64,000 nucleotides of DNA from Quercus robur (lineage: Eukaryota > Streptophyta > Magnoliopsida > Fagales > Fagaceae). How positions within the stretch are numbered: the stretch's first letter is position 1; the number at the start of each line of letters is the position of its first letter. The translations under genes and the position numbers were made by a program. The DNA is taken from assembly GCF_932294415.1 (NCBI RefSeq), contig NC_065535.1, positions 14,837,282-14,901,281 on the forward strand, given 5' to 3'. Below, in pieces: positions 37,435-49,480 of the stretch. A model generated the notes under the pieces. It was not told the DNA's origin. It was given only the letters and a program-made list of their open reading frames with translations, and searched no databases.

Positions 37435-38522
37435 TAGGGGGTGTAATCGGTTTGATTCAGTCAGTTTTTTTAGTTTTGGCCAATTGAAACCAAAATTTTC
37501 GTTTTGTGAAAATTTCAATCGAAACTGACCGAACTAATTGGAAATTGATCGGTTTCGGTTGTATTTCAGTTTTGGTCGATTTCGGTTGGTTTTCAGTTAA
37601 GCACATGGGGTTATCTATTTTTTCAAAACTCTAAGTCAACATCACAGTCACAAAAAGAAAATAACAACTCAATATCACAGTCACAGATTCACAGAAAATA
37701 GCATTGATTCAATATTAAAACAAAACCCAAAATACAAAAAAGAGAGAGGGTTATCGAGAAATGTCATCGTGAGAAATTGAGAATGAAAAGATCAAGCCGG
37801 TGTGTGGAGGTGGATGTAGAGGCCGATTCGTGCTGAGGTGGATGCAGAGGCCGATTCGTGTGGAGGTGGCGGCAGAGGTAGATTAAGGCGGCGGCAAAGG
37901 CAGATTTGTGTGGAGGCCGACGTGTGAAGGCAGCGGTAAAGGCAAATTGAGGTGGCGATAGAGGCAGATTTGTGTGGAGGTCGGCATGTGGAGGCGGTGC
38001 AGAGGCAGATTCGCGTGGAGTGGAGGCTGTGAGAGGAGGCTGTGAGAGCTGAGAGGGACTGGAGTGGAGGTTGTGAGGGTGAGAGTGAAAACGTGTGGGC
38101 TAGGGTTTTTAGCTTTTGTTTTTATAGTTTAATTAGATTAAGTTTAATTAGTTTAATTAGACATCTAATTAGTAATTAATTTAATTATAGTTACTTAATC
38201 TAATGAGAAAATGAAAATAGAAAACATTGAAAAGTTAAGGCCGGATCATATTTAAAAAAGAAAGACCCAAATGTTTTTTTAAAAATATGGAAAGGCCAAA
38301 TATGTATAGGAGGCCCAAATATTTATAAAATTTATATTATATATATAATGTAAAATATATTATAATATGATTCGGTTTTGTTTTGGCCAGTTTGGTGCAT
38401 TCACACTTGCCACCGAAACCAAACTGAATATTTTCGGTTTTTAAAAATTGAAAACCGAAATTGAATGAACCGAAATTTTGGCATCAACTTGGTCGGTTTC
38501 AGTCGGTTTTATGCACACCCCT
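37435..38522. mobile_element. hAT-type non-autonomous element with GC-rich minisatellite
   Basis: The ends are TAGGGGGTGT and ACACCCCT, flanked by AGCAATCTT on both sides (37426-37434 and 38523-38531), an 8-9 bp TSD as for hAT. The subterminal parts carry 'CGGTTTCGGTT' and 'AACCGAAA' motifs in inverted order. The interior, 37795-38040, is GC-rich and built of units like GTGGAGGTGGATGCAGAGGC. No transposase. Confidence 0.8.
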
Positions 38523-38718
38523 AGCAATCTTAAAATGATTTGGATAAAATTGTTTTCCTACTTTGCTTATTTAGCTTTGCGTGAAATAAAATTGTTTTCC
38601 TTATTTTGAGATTGAGTTTTTTTCATAAATTTTAGTGGAAAACAACTCTACTTCATGCAAAGCCAAATAAGGGAAATTAAGAGATAGTTTTGGAATTTTT
38701 TTTTTTCCTGATACTACC

Positions 38719-39498
38719 TGTAGGGGCGGTTTTTGGGGCCCAGACCCAGCAAGTAAGTGGTTCTGGCCCAAAAGTCCCCAGACAATGAATTTGTAGAGAG
38801 TGGGTGTGCATAAATTTCAACACCCACCCTCTTAGATAAATTTCAACGTTGAAGATAAATTTCAACGTCAGTTAGACGTACGCCATGCAACATGTTGAAC
38901 GTGAGAATATTCCATTTACGTTTAATGGGATATCGGTCCGAGGAGATGTATAGGTGCACCTCTTACTCTGTTTACAGACTACCGAGTTCTTTCACCTTTC
39001 TCTCTCCCTTTTTTCTTAATTCCCCGATTTTCCGATCCCCTCTTCTTGGGGATCTCCTTCTCTTATATAGCACTCTTAAATTGATATGGACCTTACACTT
39101 GTTAATCATCTGGACTTTCACTTGAGTGCCTGTCCCATCGGACATCCACTTTATCTTTCTGTGAGTTGCACTGGCCAAGATAACACTATTCACCTGTCTT
39201 CTCCACATTAATGCGGCTGGAAAAGTAGCTTCCTTGCATTTAATGCGACAGCTGTGGTTGCCTCCTGGACGTCTAACATTTTCTTCTTGTTTGGGATGGT
39301 TCCTCACTGTGTGCGGGGTGTACGTTGGACTCCCATTTGGTGTGTCCGAGGAGGCACTCCTCCTCGGACACCCCTTAAATAAGTCCGGCCCAACAGGGTT
39401 GGGCTGGAAATCTTCTGGCCCCGTTTTCCCCTTTTGTCATGGCTAGACTCCGCGCGGGGCCCAAAGCCCACTGTTGACTTGTAAATTTCACCCCTACA
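38719..39498 (-). mobile_element. Solo LTR, TSD CTACC
   Basis: On the plus strand it reads TGTAGGGGCGG...TTTCACCCCTACA and is flanked by CTACC on both sides (38714-38718 and 39499-39503). Minus orientation is inferred from the TATA-like and GGGGATC motifs near 39050-39070. It is related to the LTR at 14847-15623 through the 'TTAATGTGGAGAAGACAGG' block read on the minus strand. No internal region. Fossil, borders clean. Confidence 0.8.
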
Positions 39499-39684
39499 CT
39501 ACCAAATATAGAAAAATGTGAAAAATTATCTTCATATAAGATTTCTTTATTGAAACAAATAGAGCGTTATTGATGTGGCACGAGTTGCCTAGTAAAATTA
39601 AGCTATCATCTCTTCACATGTATTGTTTTACTTGTAGTAGCATTAAGTAATGCTAATACCCTTTGATTTAACCTATTCAACTTG

Positions 39685-40499
39685 AATCCAAATCTTCTAT
39701 CTTATTCTTTCTGCTCCACCCTATGTTCCACAAATAAAATCATGCCACATGTCCACTCATTTAATCAAATGCTAAATTATGCCTTCTATTATTTTAATTA
39801 CCTAAAATCACATAAAATAAATAAAAAGATTAAAAACCCATCAAATTCTCACTGCCCCCACCACCACCTTCGCCAGTAGCCACTATCAAGATTTCGGCAA
39901 AGCCATCAAAGACATTGGTCACCACCGAAACCCATAACTCTTCCACTTTGTTCCTCTCAAACCACATAAAAAAAAACCCACCCAACTCAATTAATCTTCC
40001 TAACATATGGGTTTCGGCCACCATTGGCCCATCTTTGCTCAAATATCAAAAGAATTCCAAACATCTATTATTTTTATTAATAGGTGTAATACTAACCTGA
40101 TTGTTGTCACCCCTTTTATTTATAACCAAAATTTATATCTTGAAATTTGAAGTTTGAAGGATTATTTTGGTTGTTGAAATGGAGAGAGGTGAACGGACAG
40201 GTGGCAGTGTGGTGGTGTTGGGTGGGTTTTCCATGGGTTTAAGAGGGAAGAAAGGGAAGAGTTATGAGTTTCGTCTAAGGCAGTGGGCTTGGTGGTTGCT
40301 GGTGAAGGTGGTGGTGGGGGTAGTGATAATATTATGAGTTTTTTTTTTTAATTAATTTTTTTATAAACTTTTTATTTAGGTAATTGAAATAATAAAATGC
40401 ATAAATTTAGCATTTAATTAAATAGGTGGACACTAATGGCATTTTTTTAATTTATAGTGCTTAGAGTAGAGTAGGAAGAATAATAAAAGATTTGGACTC
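39685..40499. mobile_element. Foldback element, MULE-like
   Basis: The arms pair over much of their length: 'AATCCAAATCTTCTAT' and 'TAATCAAATGCTAAATTATG' on the left, 'CATAAATTTAGCATTTAATT' and 'AAAAGATTTGGACT' on the right. The centre pairs too (CCCCCACCACCACCTTCGCC with GGTGAAGGTGGTGGTGGGGG). The flanks ATTCAACTTG (39675-39684) and ATTTAGCTTG (40501-40510) match at 8 of 10, an aged TSD. Confidence 0.6.
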
Positions 40500-40674
40500 A
40501 TTTAGCTTGTGCTTTATAAATTGCCTTGGCACAAATGTCGCCTAAAAAATAGCCTGAACAGAAGGTCATTTTTAAAAAATTTAAATTAACAAACTACAGC
40601 CAAAGCAAGAATAATATGACCTTTCTTTTGTTCTTTTATATTTTATATTTTATTTTTCATTCACTACAACAAAA

Positions 40675-41125
40675 TGTATTTTCAGTGACGAATTTTAGTG
40701 AGGAAAATTTTTTCATCACAAAAAGGTACCATATAGTGACGAAATTTATATTTCATCACTATTTATAAAAAAAATTAGTAACTTTTAGTGACGAAAATTA
40801 AATTTCGTCACTATATGTTGTGTTGAACTAAAGGCGCCAAACAAAAATATAGGCGCCAAACTAAATTCATCTATAGTGACGAATTATTTCGTCTCTAAAA
40901 GTTTAAGTTTTTTGTGACGAAAACTTTCGTCACTAAAGGTGTTGCTAAGAACACTATTAGTGACGAAACTAATTTCATCACTGAATGTGACAAATAGTGA
41001 CGAAAATAAGTCGTCACTAAAAATAGGAACGTAAAATTAGATGGGAGTATCAGTGACGAATCCTAATTTTCGTGGCTAAAGGTACCCTATAGTGACGACA
41101 CACAAGTCGTCACTAAAAGTATAAC
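40675..41125. repeat. CACTA left subterminal repeat array
   Basis: About ten copies of TAGTGACGAAA or its complement TTTCGTCACTA, in both orientations. In En/Spm-type elements such motifs bind the element's own DNA-binding protein; that role is inferred here. Confidence 0.85.
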
Positions 41126-41209
41126 ACTAAAAACGCTCAGCCTCTTTTTTCTTTTTCACTTTTCCCACTTTATTCTCTCTTTCCCTCACATATTTCTTAG
41201 ACAATTCAG

Positions 41210-41630
41210 AAGCCCAGACCATCGCGGTGCTTTAGATCGTCATTCGCGGCGCTTTAGAAGCCCAGATCGCTGTCGCGGCGCTTTAGCTCGCTGTCACGAC
41301 GCTTTAGATCGCCGTTCGCAGCGCTTCAGAAGCCCAGATCACTGTCACAACGCTTTAGCTCGTTGTCGTGATGCTTCAGATCGTTGTTCGAGGCGCTTCA
41401 GCTCGCCATCGTGATGCTTCAGCTCACCGATCGGTGACGCTTCAGCTCGCCGTTGGTGATGCTTCAGCTTGCTGGTGACGCTTCATCCTTCTGCAGTTGG
41501 CGACGCTTCATCCTCTGTCTGTTCTGCGAAGCTTCATCGGCAACGCTTCATCCTCTGCAGTTAGTGACGCTTCTAGCGACGCTTCAGTTCGCGACCCTTC
41601 ACCTCCCACCCAACCGGCGACCCATCGGTA
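41210..41630. repeat. GC-rich minisatellite, CGCTTTAG/CGCTTCAG units
   Basis: Roughly 20-30 bp units built on GACGCTTCAGCTCGC and CGCGGCGCTTTAGATCG. It stands out from the AT-rich surroundings and lies where the element's leader or promoter is expected. Confidence 0.7.
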
Positions 41631-42534
41631 TTTTTTTTTTTTTTCCTTTTGAGTTAATTTTTTTGTTAATTTTTGTTTAATGAATCTAAATGCTTGATGT
41701 TAATTTTTTTGTTTAATGATTCTAGTTCCTTTAGGTATTTTTTTTGTTTGATACAGTAATGGGTATATGCATTTTTGTTTAGTTTGGGTATTTGATATTT
41801 ACTGTGTAATGGCCGTGAAGAAAGTTTCTTATATATGTACTTATCAATTGCTGTAATTCGTTTAGATTTCTATGGTTCTTATTGTTTGGATGATTCTAGT
41901 TTCTTATATATGACATCTTTTTTTTTTTTTTTTCTTTTTTTGAGAGGGGGTGTGGGATGAGTATTTTTGGCCCAAGTGATCAACATTGAACATATTAACA
42001 ACAAGCATCTGAACTACAACAAAATTGACATTATAATTTTTTTTTACAATGTGGTTGGTTCATTAGTGTCATATGAAGCCATGGAATAATACAAGATTAT
42101 TTGCTTTAGCAAAATCAGAACTAGGTATGAACTTGAAAATAGTATTAAGCTGTATACAAGCTTGCACACCCAGATCAAAGCAACAGGCAAACCTTGGATC
42201 TACCCAATTGGACAATGGTCTATTCACTCAAAAGCATTGAGTTTAGTTCAGTTTCAATCCATACTTTTTGGTTTTTATATATATGTTTGGCTTTCCAATG
42301 AAAGTTGAAGTATCTGTAAATTTAACTCTAGAAACATAATAATGCCTTCTCCTAATGATATAGCTCCCCTTGTACAAGCTTTTACAAGCTTTTTTTTAAA
42401 CTTTTGTACTTATAAATTTAACTTTTCTTTTGTAGACTAAATACACATTATTTGGAGTAACTTTGGATTTTTTTTGAAAGTTGTAAACTTATCTTGAGCA
42501 AAGTAAGTAAATTCTAGTTAAAAATTTATAAAAC

Positions 42535-43775
42535 TGTATATTTGTGATGTTGGAAATTGAATTTGTGGTGGTATGTTGTGTTGGAGCAAGCGGGTGGCTT
42601 GCATGATGTTATTAGGTGGTTTAAACTAATATTGGAAGTGTTTTTTATTTATTGCAAATGTGAATGAGTATTGTTGATTAGATTTGAAAAATAGTATTGA
42701 AGTTTGATTTAAATACTTGTAAAACTCTATACTTATGATGTTGGAAATTGGATTTGTGATGGTATGTTGTGTTGGAGCAAGCGAGTGGCTTACATGGTGT
42801 TATAAGGTGGGTTAAACTAATATTAGGAGTGTTTTTCATTTTTTGCAAATGTTAATGAGTATTGTTGATTAGATGTGATGAATAATATTTTATTTCATTT
42901 CAATACTTGTAAAACTCTATACTTGTGATGTTGGAAATCGGTTTTGTGGTGGGTTGTTATGTTGGAGCAAGCGAGTGACTTGTATGGTGTTATAAGGTGG
43001 TTTAAATTCATATTGGAAGTGTTTTTAATTTCTTGTAAATGTGAATGAAACTTGTTGATTAGTAGCAATTGTGTTCCTTTATTCAATTTCAATACTTATA
43101 AGCATTATAGTTGTGATGTTGGAAATTTGTTTTGTGGTGGGTTGTTGTGTTGGAGCAAAGGGGTGGTTTGCATGGTGTTATAAGGTGGTTTAAATTCGTA
43201 TTGGAAGTGTTTTTAATTTCTTGCAAATGTGAATGAAACTTGTTGATTAGTAGCAATTATATTCCTTTATTCAATTTCAATACTTGTAAGCATTATACTT
43301 GTGATGTTAGAAATTTGTTTTGTGGTGGGTTGTTGTGTTGGAGCACGCGGGTGGCTTGCATGGTGTTATAAGGTGGTTTAAATTCATATTGGGAGTATTT
43401 TTATTTTCTTACAAATATGAATGAAACTTGTTGATTAGTAGCAATTATGTTCCTTTATTCAATTTCAATACTTGTAAGTATTATACTTGTGATGTTGGAA
43501 ATTTGTTTTATGGTGGGTTATTATATTGGAGCAAGCGGGTGACTTGCATGGTGTTATAAGGTGATTTAAATTCATATTGGAAGTGTTTTTAATTTCTTGC
43601 AAATGTGAATGAAACTTGTTGATTAGTAGCAATTGTGTTCCTTTATTCAATTTCAATGCTTGTAAGCATTATAGTTGTGATGTTTGTGATTGGTTTTGTG
43701 GTGGGTTGTTGTGTTGGAGCAAGCGGGTGGCTTGCGTGGTGTTATAAGGTCGTTTAAATTCATATTAGGAGTGTA
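42535..43775 (+). repeat. Tandem array, ~188-bp unit, 6.5-7 copies
   Basis: The marker GATGTTGGAAA or its variants recurs at about 42546, 42735, 42927, 43115, 43303, 43491 and 43679, that is every 188-192 bp. Units share TTGGAGCAAGCGGGTGGCTT and GGTGTTATAAGGTGGTTTAA. The later copies are more alike than the first two, which suggests growth from the right part. It lies in the CACTA element just before the first transposase exon. Confidence 0.9.
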
Positions 43776-43944
43776 TATTTGTGTGTGCAATGTATATTTA
43801 TTTAAGTATTCATATAGACTTATGTATTCATGAATATGATAGAACTTTATCTAAGTAGCTTATAGACTTAGATGTTAGAATACATTATGCATGAGTTGTC
43901 CTTATTTTACTAAAGTAGCATTTATCTTGTAATTGTAGTCAAAC

Positions 43945-45470
43945 ATGAATAAAAGTTGGATGACAATGGGTAAGACACCTGATGGCAGATTAAGTCATCC
44001 ATATATTGAAGGGGTCAATGCATTTATTAATTTTGCAAGAGTAGTTGTGGACTTGAGTGGTAATATTTCATGCTCGTGTATTCACTGTAGGAATTGCTAT
44101 CGACAATCTCCTAATACTGTGTGTATCCATTTGCTTCATCGTGGGATTATGCAATCTTACATTAATTGGTATAATCATGGAGAACCTCATGTATTGAACG
44201 AGAACATTCATGATAATGAAATATCGGATGATGATCATATGGATGGTATCGATGCCTTGGTAGGTGATCGAATTAGAGGGGAACCAAGAAATGCAACTGA
44301 AGATGAGGAGGTGCGTCATTTTGACAAACTTGAGAAAGATGCGTCATTTTGACAAACTTGAGAAAGATGCAAAGCGTGAGTTGTATCTGGGTTGCACTGA
44401 TTATAGTATCTTGAAGTTTGTTATTGAGATATTGAATGTAAAGGTAATGACCAACTTGAGTAATAAGGGACTTGATATGATACTAGAATTGCTGACAAAG
44501 GTTTTACCGAAAGGTAACTTGGTTCCAAGGTCAGCTTATGAAGCAAATAAGATATTACGTGACTTGGGCATGTTATACGAGCATATAGATGCATGCAAAA
44601 ATGATTGTGCACTATTTTGGAATGAAAATGAAAACCTTGATAAATGTTCGGTGTGTGAAGCGCCTAGGTACAAGGATACACGTGCTCAAGGTAAGATGAT
44701 TCCTCATAAGGTATTGCGTTACTTCCTGTTGACACCGAGACTGAGGAAATTGTACATGTCAGGCCAAAGAGCTAAGGACATGAGATGGTATATAGACAAA
44801 TGTGTGGACGATGGGATAATGAGGCATCCGGTTGATAGTGAGGAGTGGAGGGAGTTTGATTTGCAACATCCTGATTTTGCCCTCGAACCTCGCAATGTAA
44901 GGCTAGGGTTGACTACAAATGGATTTAACCCTTTTGGGAATATGAACAACAACTATGGTATGTGGCCTGTCATACTTATCCCCTATAATCTACCGCCTTG
45001 GTTGGTTATATAAGAGCCATATTTTATGTTGTCCTTACTTATTCCTGGTTCCCATCAACCGAGAAATGAGATTGATATTTATTTGAAACCATTGGTTGAC
45101 GAGTTGAAGGAGTTGTGGGAAGAAGCTGTGGGAAGAAGCTGTAGAAACGTATGATGCTTATAATAAAGAGTATTTTCAAATACGAGCAACTTTGTTGTGG
45201 ACAATACATGACTACCTTAGATTTGGTAACGTGTCTGAGTGGAGGACAAAGGGTTATCATTCTTGTTACACTTGCAACGATGAACCATATTCAGAAGTTT
45301 TGGAAAGTAAAATTGGATTCATTAACCATCGAGCTTATTTGCCTATGGAACATCATTGGATACATAACCGGTTGCATAATGGATTATCGGAGAAACGGAA
45401 GAGATCTTTAGAGTTACAAGTGGGAAAAATACAAGAGCAGCTAGATAGAATACCAAATATAATTTTATGA
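43945..45470 (+). pseudogene. CACTA transposase, tnp2 type, damaged
   Basis: The N-terminal part (43945-44350, MNKSWMTMGK...) fits the transposase-associated domain: a Y-EGVNAFINFA motif, paired cysteines CSCIHCRNC and a YINWYNHGE end. Next comes the tnp2 region (44372-45013: DACKNDCALFWNE, DKCSVCEAPRYK, LRYFLLTPRLRKLYMS, GLTTNGFNPFGNM). Further tnp2-like sequence continues to 45470 in other frames (EYFQIRATLLWTIHDYL, HRAYLPMEHHWI). Two slippage duplications, of 28 bp at 44313-44368 and of 13 bp near 45113-45140, shift the frame. The C-terminal half of tnp2 is missing. Confidence 0.85.
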
Positions 45471-45637
45471 AAGCATCCAAGTAACAAGAAGAGACAACTC
45501 ATTGGGGAGCCAAATTGGTCAAAGGTAAGTATTTTGTACAAACTTCTAAATATCACGATAAATTTACATTAATAACGTCTAACTCGTCTAATTCATATAA
45601 TAATATTTTTATAATACATATGCACTTCATTTTACAG

Positions 45638-46675
45638 GATCAGTTTGAGCTAGAAGGAGATTCCAACTTAGTAACGAAAACATTAAATACAAAATGTGAA
45701 AGATTATTGAGTTCCAACTCCCACAAGTTGCATCAGGCTTATAAAAAGCTCAAACAATCTCATGGTGCTGACTATACAAGAAGCCACTCGCAAATGAATG
45801 CCACAAAGAAGCAGTGGACTGAACTCATTGATAGGAGATGGACCAATGAGGATTGGCTGGTAAATTATTTATGCGTATATTATTATTATCTAATGTTTAC
45901 AATATTATGTTGTCAACTGATTAGATTAATATTTAGATGAAGTAAATGTATACTGTTTTATTCATGATCTAATAAATATCTTGAATGTTGTTTATTAGAA
46001 AAAACTCAAGAAAGAACTCTGAAAATAGGAATAAAACTAAAGGCAAACATAGATGCGGGATAAAGGCACTTGCTGTTAGGGTTGATGAGGAGGTGCGTAT
46101 TTTTTCATTTTCTTAAACCTTAGTTTATTGCATGTAGTGATTAATTAAGTATATCTATCTAACACTTGAATGTTAATTAATCAGACAAATAATAATGATG
46201 GTCAAGTTCCTGAATTGGCAAAAATCTTCAAAGATGTTCATTTCAATCCAAATACAAATATGTGGATACACCCTGAGGATGAAGCGACATATGTATGTGT
46301 ATCATTCCATCCCTATCATGTTTGTAAAGCTATAACATATGTAGTATTAATGTTGTGATTGTTTGTTTCTTTCCCTCTTTCAAATGATAGGAAAATATTC
46401 TCAAAGTGCAAGCGGATCATTGTCAAGATCTTAATGCAATTCCCCTTACACAAGAGGAGATCTCAAACTTGGTGTTTAAGAAGAAGTCCGGTATTGTAAA
46501 AGGACTTGGCATGAGACCTTCCTCTTCTCTAGTAACCACCGCCTCCTCTAATTCATCGGTGGAGTATATCCAACGGTTAGAAAATGAGATAATTGAGCTC
46601 AAAGAGGCAAGAGCTAGAGATCAAGAGGAGCAATCTAAGGACCAAGATGCACGAACTAAGCAAGATGAGGTCTAA
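45638..46675 (+). pseudogene. CACTA second protein (Transposase_24-like)
   Basis: Candidate exons: about 45638-45860 (DQFELEGDSNLV...ATKKQWTELIDRRWTNEDWL), a short part near 46000-46090, 46185-46293 (NNNDGQVPELAKIFKDVHF...PEDEATY), and 46391-46675. The last exon ends in a charged coiled coil (EYIQRLENEIIELKEARARDQEEQ). This matches the plant Ptta/En/Spm transposase family in order and content. Splice sites are plausible but not proved. Whether it is still expressed is unknown. Confidence 0.65.
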
Positions 46676-47239
46676 AAGAATATTTTTAACTTTTTGAAGA
46701 GCAAGGGTTATGATGATGCTCTTACTTATGGGGGTGGTTCAACTTCAAGTTAAAGTACTTTTTGGTTAGTACTTTATTTATTTTCTACAACTTATACATT
46801 AGGAGTTGTGATTTTAATTTATTGGTGTGGTTACTCTTAATACATTATTAGAAATGTTTCTTATAACATAGTTAATGTTTTTACTTTACGATTTTAACGA
46901 AGTATTGTTTTTATATTTGTGCAGATTTCTTATTTGTGGCTTTTAGGGGATTTACTTTTGGTATTACTTGAAGACATATGAGGACATCTTCCGTTAGTTC
47001 TAAAATAGGATTTAGGTAGAGTTATTGTATGTATTGCAAACAATTATTATATGGAAGGAGTTTGAATTAGATACTTGTTTTATTTTTTACTTGTGGAATG
47101 TATGGATCTTTTTTTATAAATGTGTTGTTGAAATAAATGTGTTATTCAAATAAATGTGTTATTCAAATGTGAGGTTTTAATAATGTAATGATAGGTTACA
47201 TGTTAATATCAAAGTCATGAAAAAAATAAAAACAGAAAA

Positions 47240-47762
47240 TAAGTTTTAGTGACAAATTTTTTCGTCACAAATATAGCAACAAAAAATTATTTTAGTGACG
47301 AAAATTTCGTCACTAAATATAGCAAAATTTTGTAAAAAATGGTTTTAGTGACAAAAATTTTCGTCACTATATGTGCTTGGATTTTCTTAAAAATAGTTTT
47401 AGTGATGAATTTTTTCATCACTATATGTACTTGAACATAGTTTTAGTGACGAAATTATTCGTCACTAAATATGATTTAGTAAACTAAAGTGTTTTTAGTA
47501 ACGAAATATTTTTGTCACTGAATAGTGTTTTTAGTGAGGAAAACATTTAGTGACGAAACGTTTTTGTCACTAAAAGTTTTTTTTTTAAATCAAATCGGAC
47601 TTTTAGTGACAAAATTTTTCGTCACCAGGACTTTTAGTGACGGGGCTACAGTGATGAAATGAGTTTCATCACTAAAAGTCCAATTTCGTCACTAAAGGTC
47701 CTTAGTGACGAAAAACTGGACTTTTAGTGACGAATTTTTTCGTCACTGAAAATACATTTTGT
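47240..47762. repeat. CACTA right subterminal repeat array
   Basis: A dozen or more copies of TAGTGACGAAA or TTTCGTCACTA type motifs in both orientations, mirroring the left array. Confidence 0.85.
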
Positions 47763-47875
47763 TGTAGTGATTTTTAATTTTTTCCTTCCTTATAACAAAT
47801 GGGGTATTTGAACCTAGGTACACCATTTAATTATAAGGCTTTTGGTGACAAGTAGAAACTAGAAATTACTTGTCT

Positions 47876-49122
47876 TCATTTATTAGCAATAGAGTGATCA
47901 ACCATTAGAGGACTGGGATCCAAGGAAGCAAATGTGAGGAGCTCTGGGTTGCATTCTAATCTAACCATTTCTTGCTCATCTAAGGTTACCCAAGCTTCTA
48001 TCCCATCACCCAACCTTGTGTTAGCCAAAATTACTAGATTCATGAACAACGAACCACTTGAACCAATGCTGCCGACCCATATAGGCTTTCCCCACCCAAA
48101 ATCAGCTTCATTGAATCCAAAACTACACTAATTGCTAAACCCAAAGTAGTATGCTTCCTCTTTGGACCCTAGCCCTCCTCCTATTTCTTTGAGAGACTCA
48201 TACATCACAGAAAGCCTCTTTTTCACCTCTTATTTTTTTAACAAAATCACCAATAATTTTTGATAGTGCACCCCTTATCTCACTCACCAAACCTTGCAAT
48301 TAATCACCTCTACACGCGTAGGGTGTTGCACACATGAGTTGGTTGCTTGCACCTTAAGGGTGGCTATTGTAGAGACATGAAACACAAATCTTCTTGCCAC
48401 ACTCTTTCCCTGGCCTTTATAAACAATGAACCCCACCTAACAATTGATGAATCTCTAAGCCATAAATCATTTGCGGGGAAGAGATAAGTTGCCTCAAAAT
48501 TGGGGTATACAGGATACAAATACTGCTTTATAAGATACTGCTTTATAAGATCCTCTAGCTATTGTAGCCCATGCCTTAAGAAAGCCTCTCAGTGCTACAC
48601 CATCTAGGATCTTGTGTGAAATGCACACTCCAATGGTTATGCCACCACACTTGAAGACATTTACTTGAATATTTATCACGTAAGTTCCAGCTGATTCTTT
48701 CAAAATGAGTTCACAAGGAAGGAACTAACGTAGTAACAAAAGGTCAGGTTGGCTAAGAAATTCAGATAGAGAAACATTAACTTGGGCTTCCACAAAATAA
48801 GCCCCTTCATCATTGCAATCGATACAGAGATCATCTTTGATCTTTCCCGCTAGTGGATAATATTGGGTTAAGGTCTCTGACAAAGATTTTTTTAGCAATT
48901 CTAACCTAATGGGAATGTTGCTAAGGTTTGAGCCATCATTTATGGGAAAGTATAGAGGATGATTGGAGCATAGGAAGCAAGAACAAGCTGATCTAAAATA
49001 GAAACCTTAAATGTTGTGAGGTGAGAAGGTGTTGAGGAAGATGGTTTCACGTTCTCCCTGGAAATGATTCCTACTTCCATTTTCATTGTTTTGGTTTTCT
49101 TTGAAGTTGGAGGAAACTGCAA
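47876..49122 (-). pseudogene. BAHD acyltransferase pseudogene, copy 1
   Basis: It is homologous along its length to the intact copy at 51198-52559. The start region MQFPPTSKKTKTMKMEV, the HKILDG active-site motif (about 48600) and the C-terminal end are recognisable. It has a stop in the segment equal to LLHKFLPCEL, several frame breaks, and a deletion of about 210 bp near 48299 that joins the 'ISKINGDF' region side to the 'VEVVSAFIW' side. The DFGWG segment is altered. Not functional as an acyltransferase. Confidence 0.88.
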
Positions 49123-49156
49123 GAGCTTCTACTTGATTTATATGTGAGGTGGCCAA

Positions 49157-49158
<2 letters not shown>

Positions 49159-49202
<44 letters not shown>
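49159..49202. repeat. (AT)n microsatellite
   Basis: About 22 AT dinucleotides just upstream of BAHD copy 1. Unit B has only a short AT stretch at the matching place. Confidence 0.95.
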
Positions 49203-49205
<3 letters not shown>

Positions 49206-49480
49206 CACTAAAAACAAGAGGGAAAGACGAGTCCTTTTCCAACTCTTCACTTTTCTGATTTTTTTTAGCGTGCAAAATTTTGTAGTTTTAGTCGTCACAA
49301 TTTAAAAAAATGTGTGATTCATATCTATATATGATGTATGGACATTTGACGAAAAAGATGAGTTCTTAGGCAATAATGATCCTAAAGATTTGGAAGCCAA
49401 CAATAACTAAAGCAATTATAGCAATCCACAACAATAATTAGAGAGAAGTATTTGGATTCTAGAATATCATAAATATATTA

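Larger units (their letters stand above)
40662..47769 (+). mobile_element. CACTA (En/Spm) DNA transposon, 7.1 kb
   Basis: The termini are CACTACAACAAAATG and CATTTTGTTGTAGTG, with a perfect 3-bp TSD ATT (40659-40661 and 47770-47772). The TIR extends about 30 bp (…TATTTTCAGTGACGAAT). Both ends carry subterminal arrays of AGTGACGAAA. The order inside is a GC-rich leader (41210-41630), a 188-bp tandem array (42535-43775), transposase-associated plus tnp2 regions (43945-45470), then a second protein gene (45638-46675). The coding regions are damaged and partly deleted, so it is probably not autonomous. The perfect TSD and good TIRs suggest a fairly young insertion. Confidence 0.93.

Noticed and set aside
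38892-39446. Small frames in 38.9-39.4 kb as genes
   Set aside because: They fall wholly inside a solo LTR with clean borders.
40675-41125. Promoter-like cluster of TGACG motifs (bZIP sites)
   Set aside because: The motifs are subterminal repeats of the CACTA element, mirrored at the other end.
42535-43775. CRISPR-like repeat array
   Set aside because: The repeats are 188 bp and contiguous, without unique spacers, inside a plant CACTA element.
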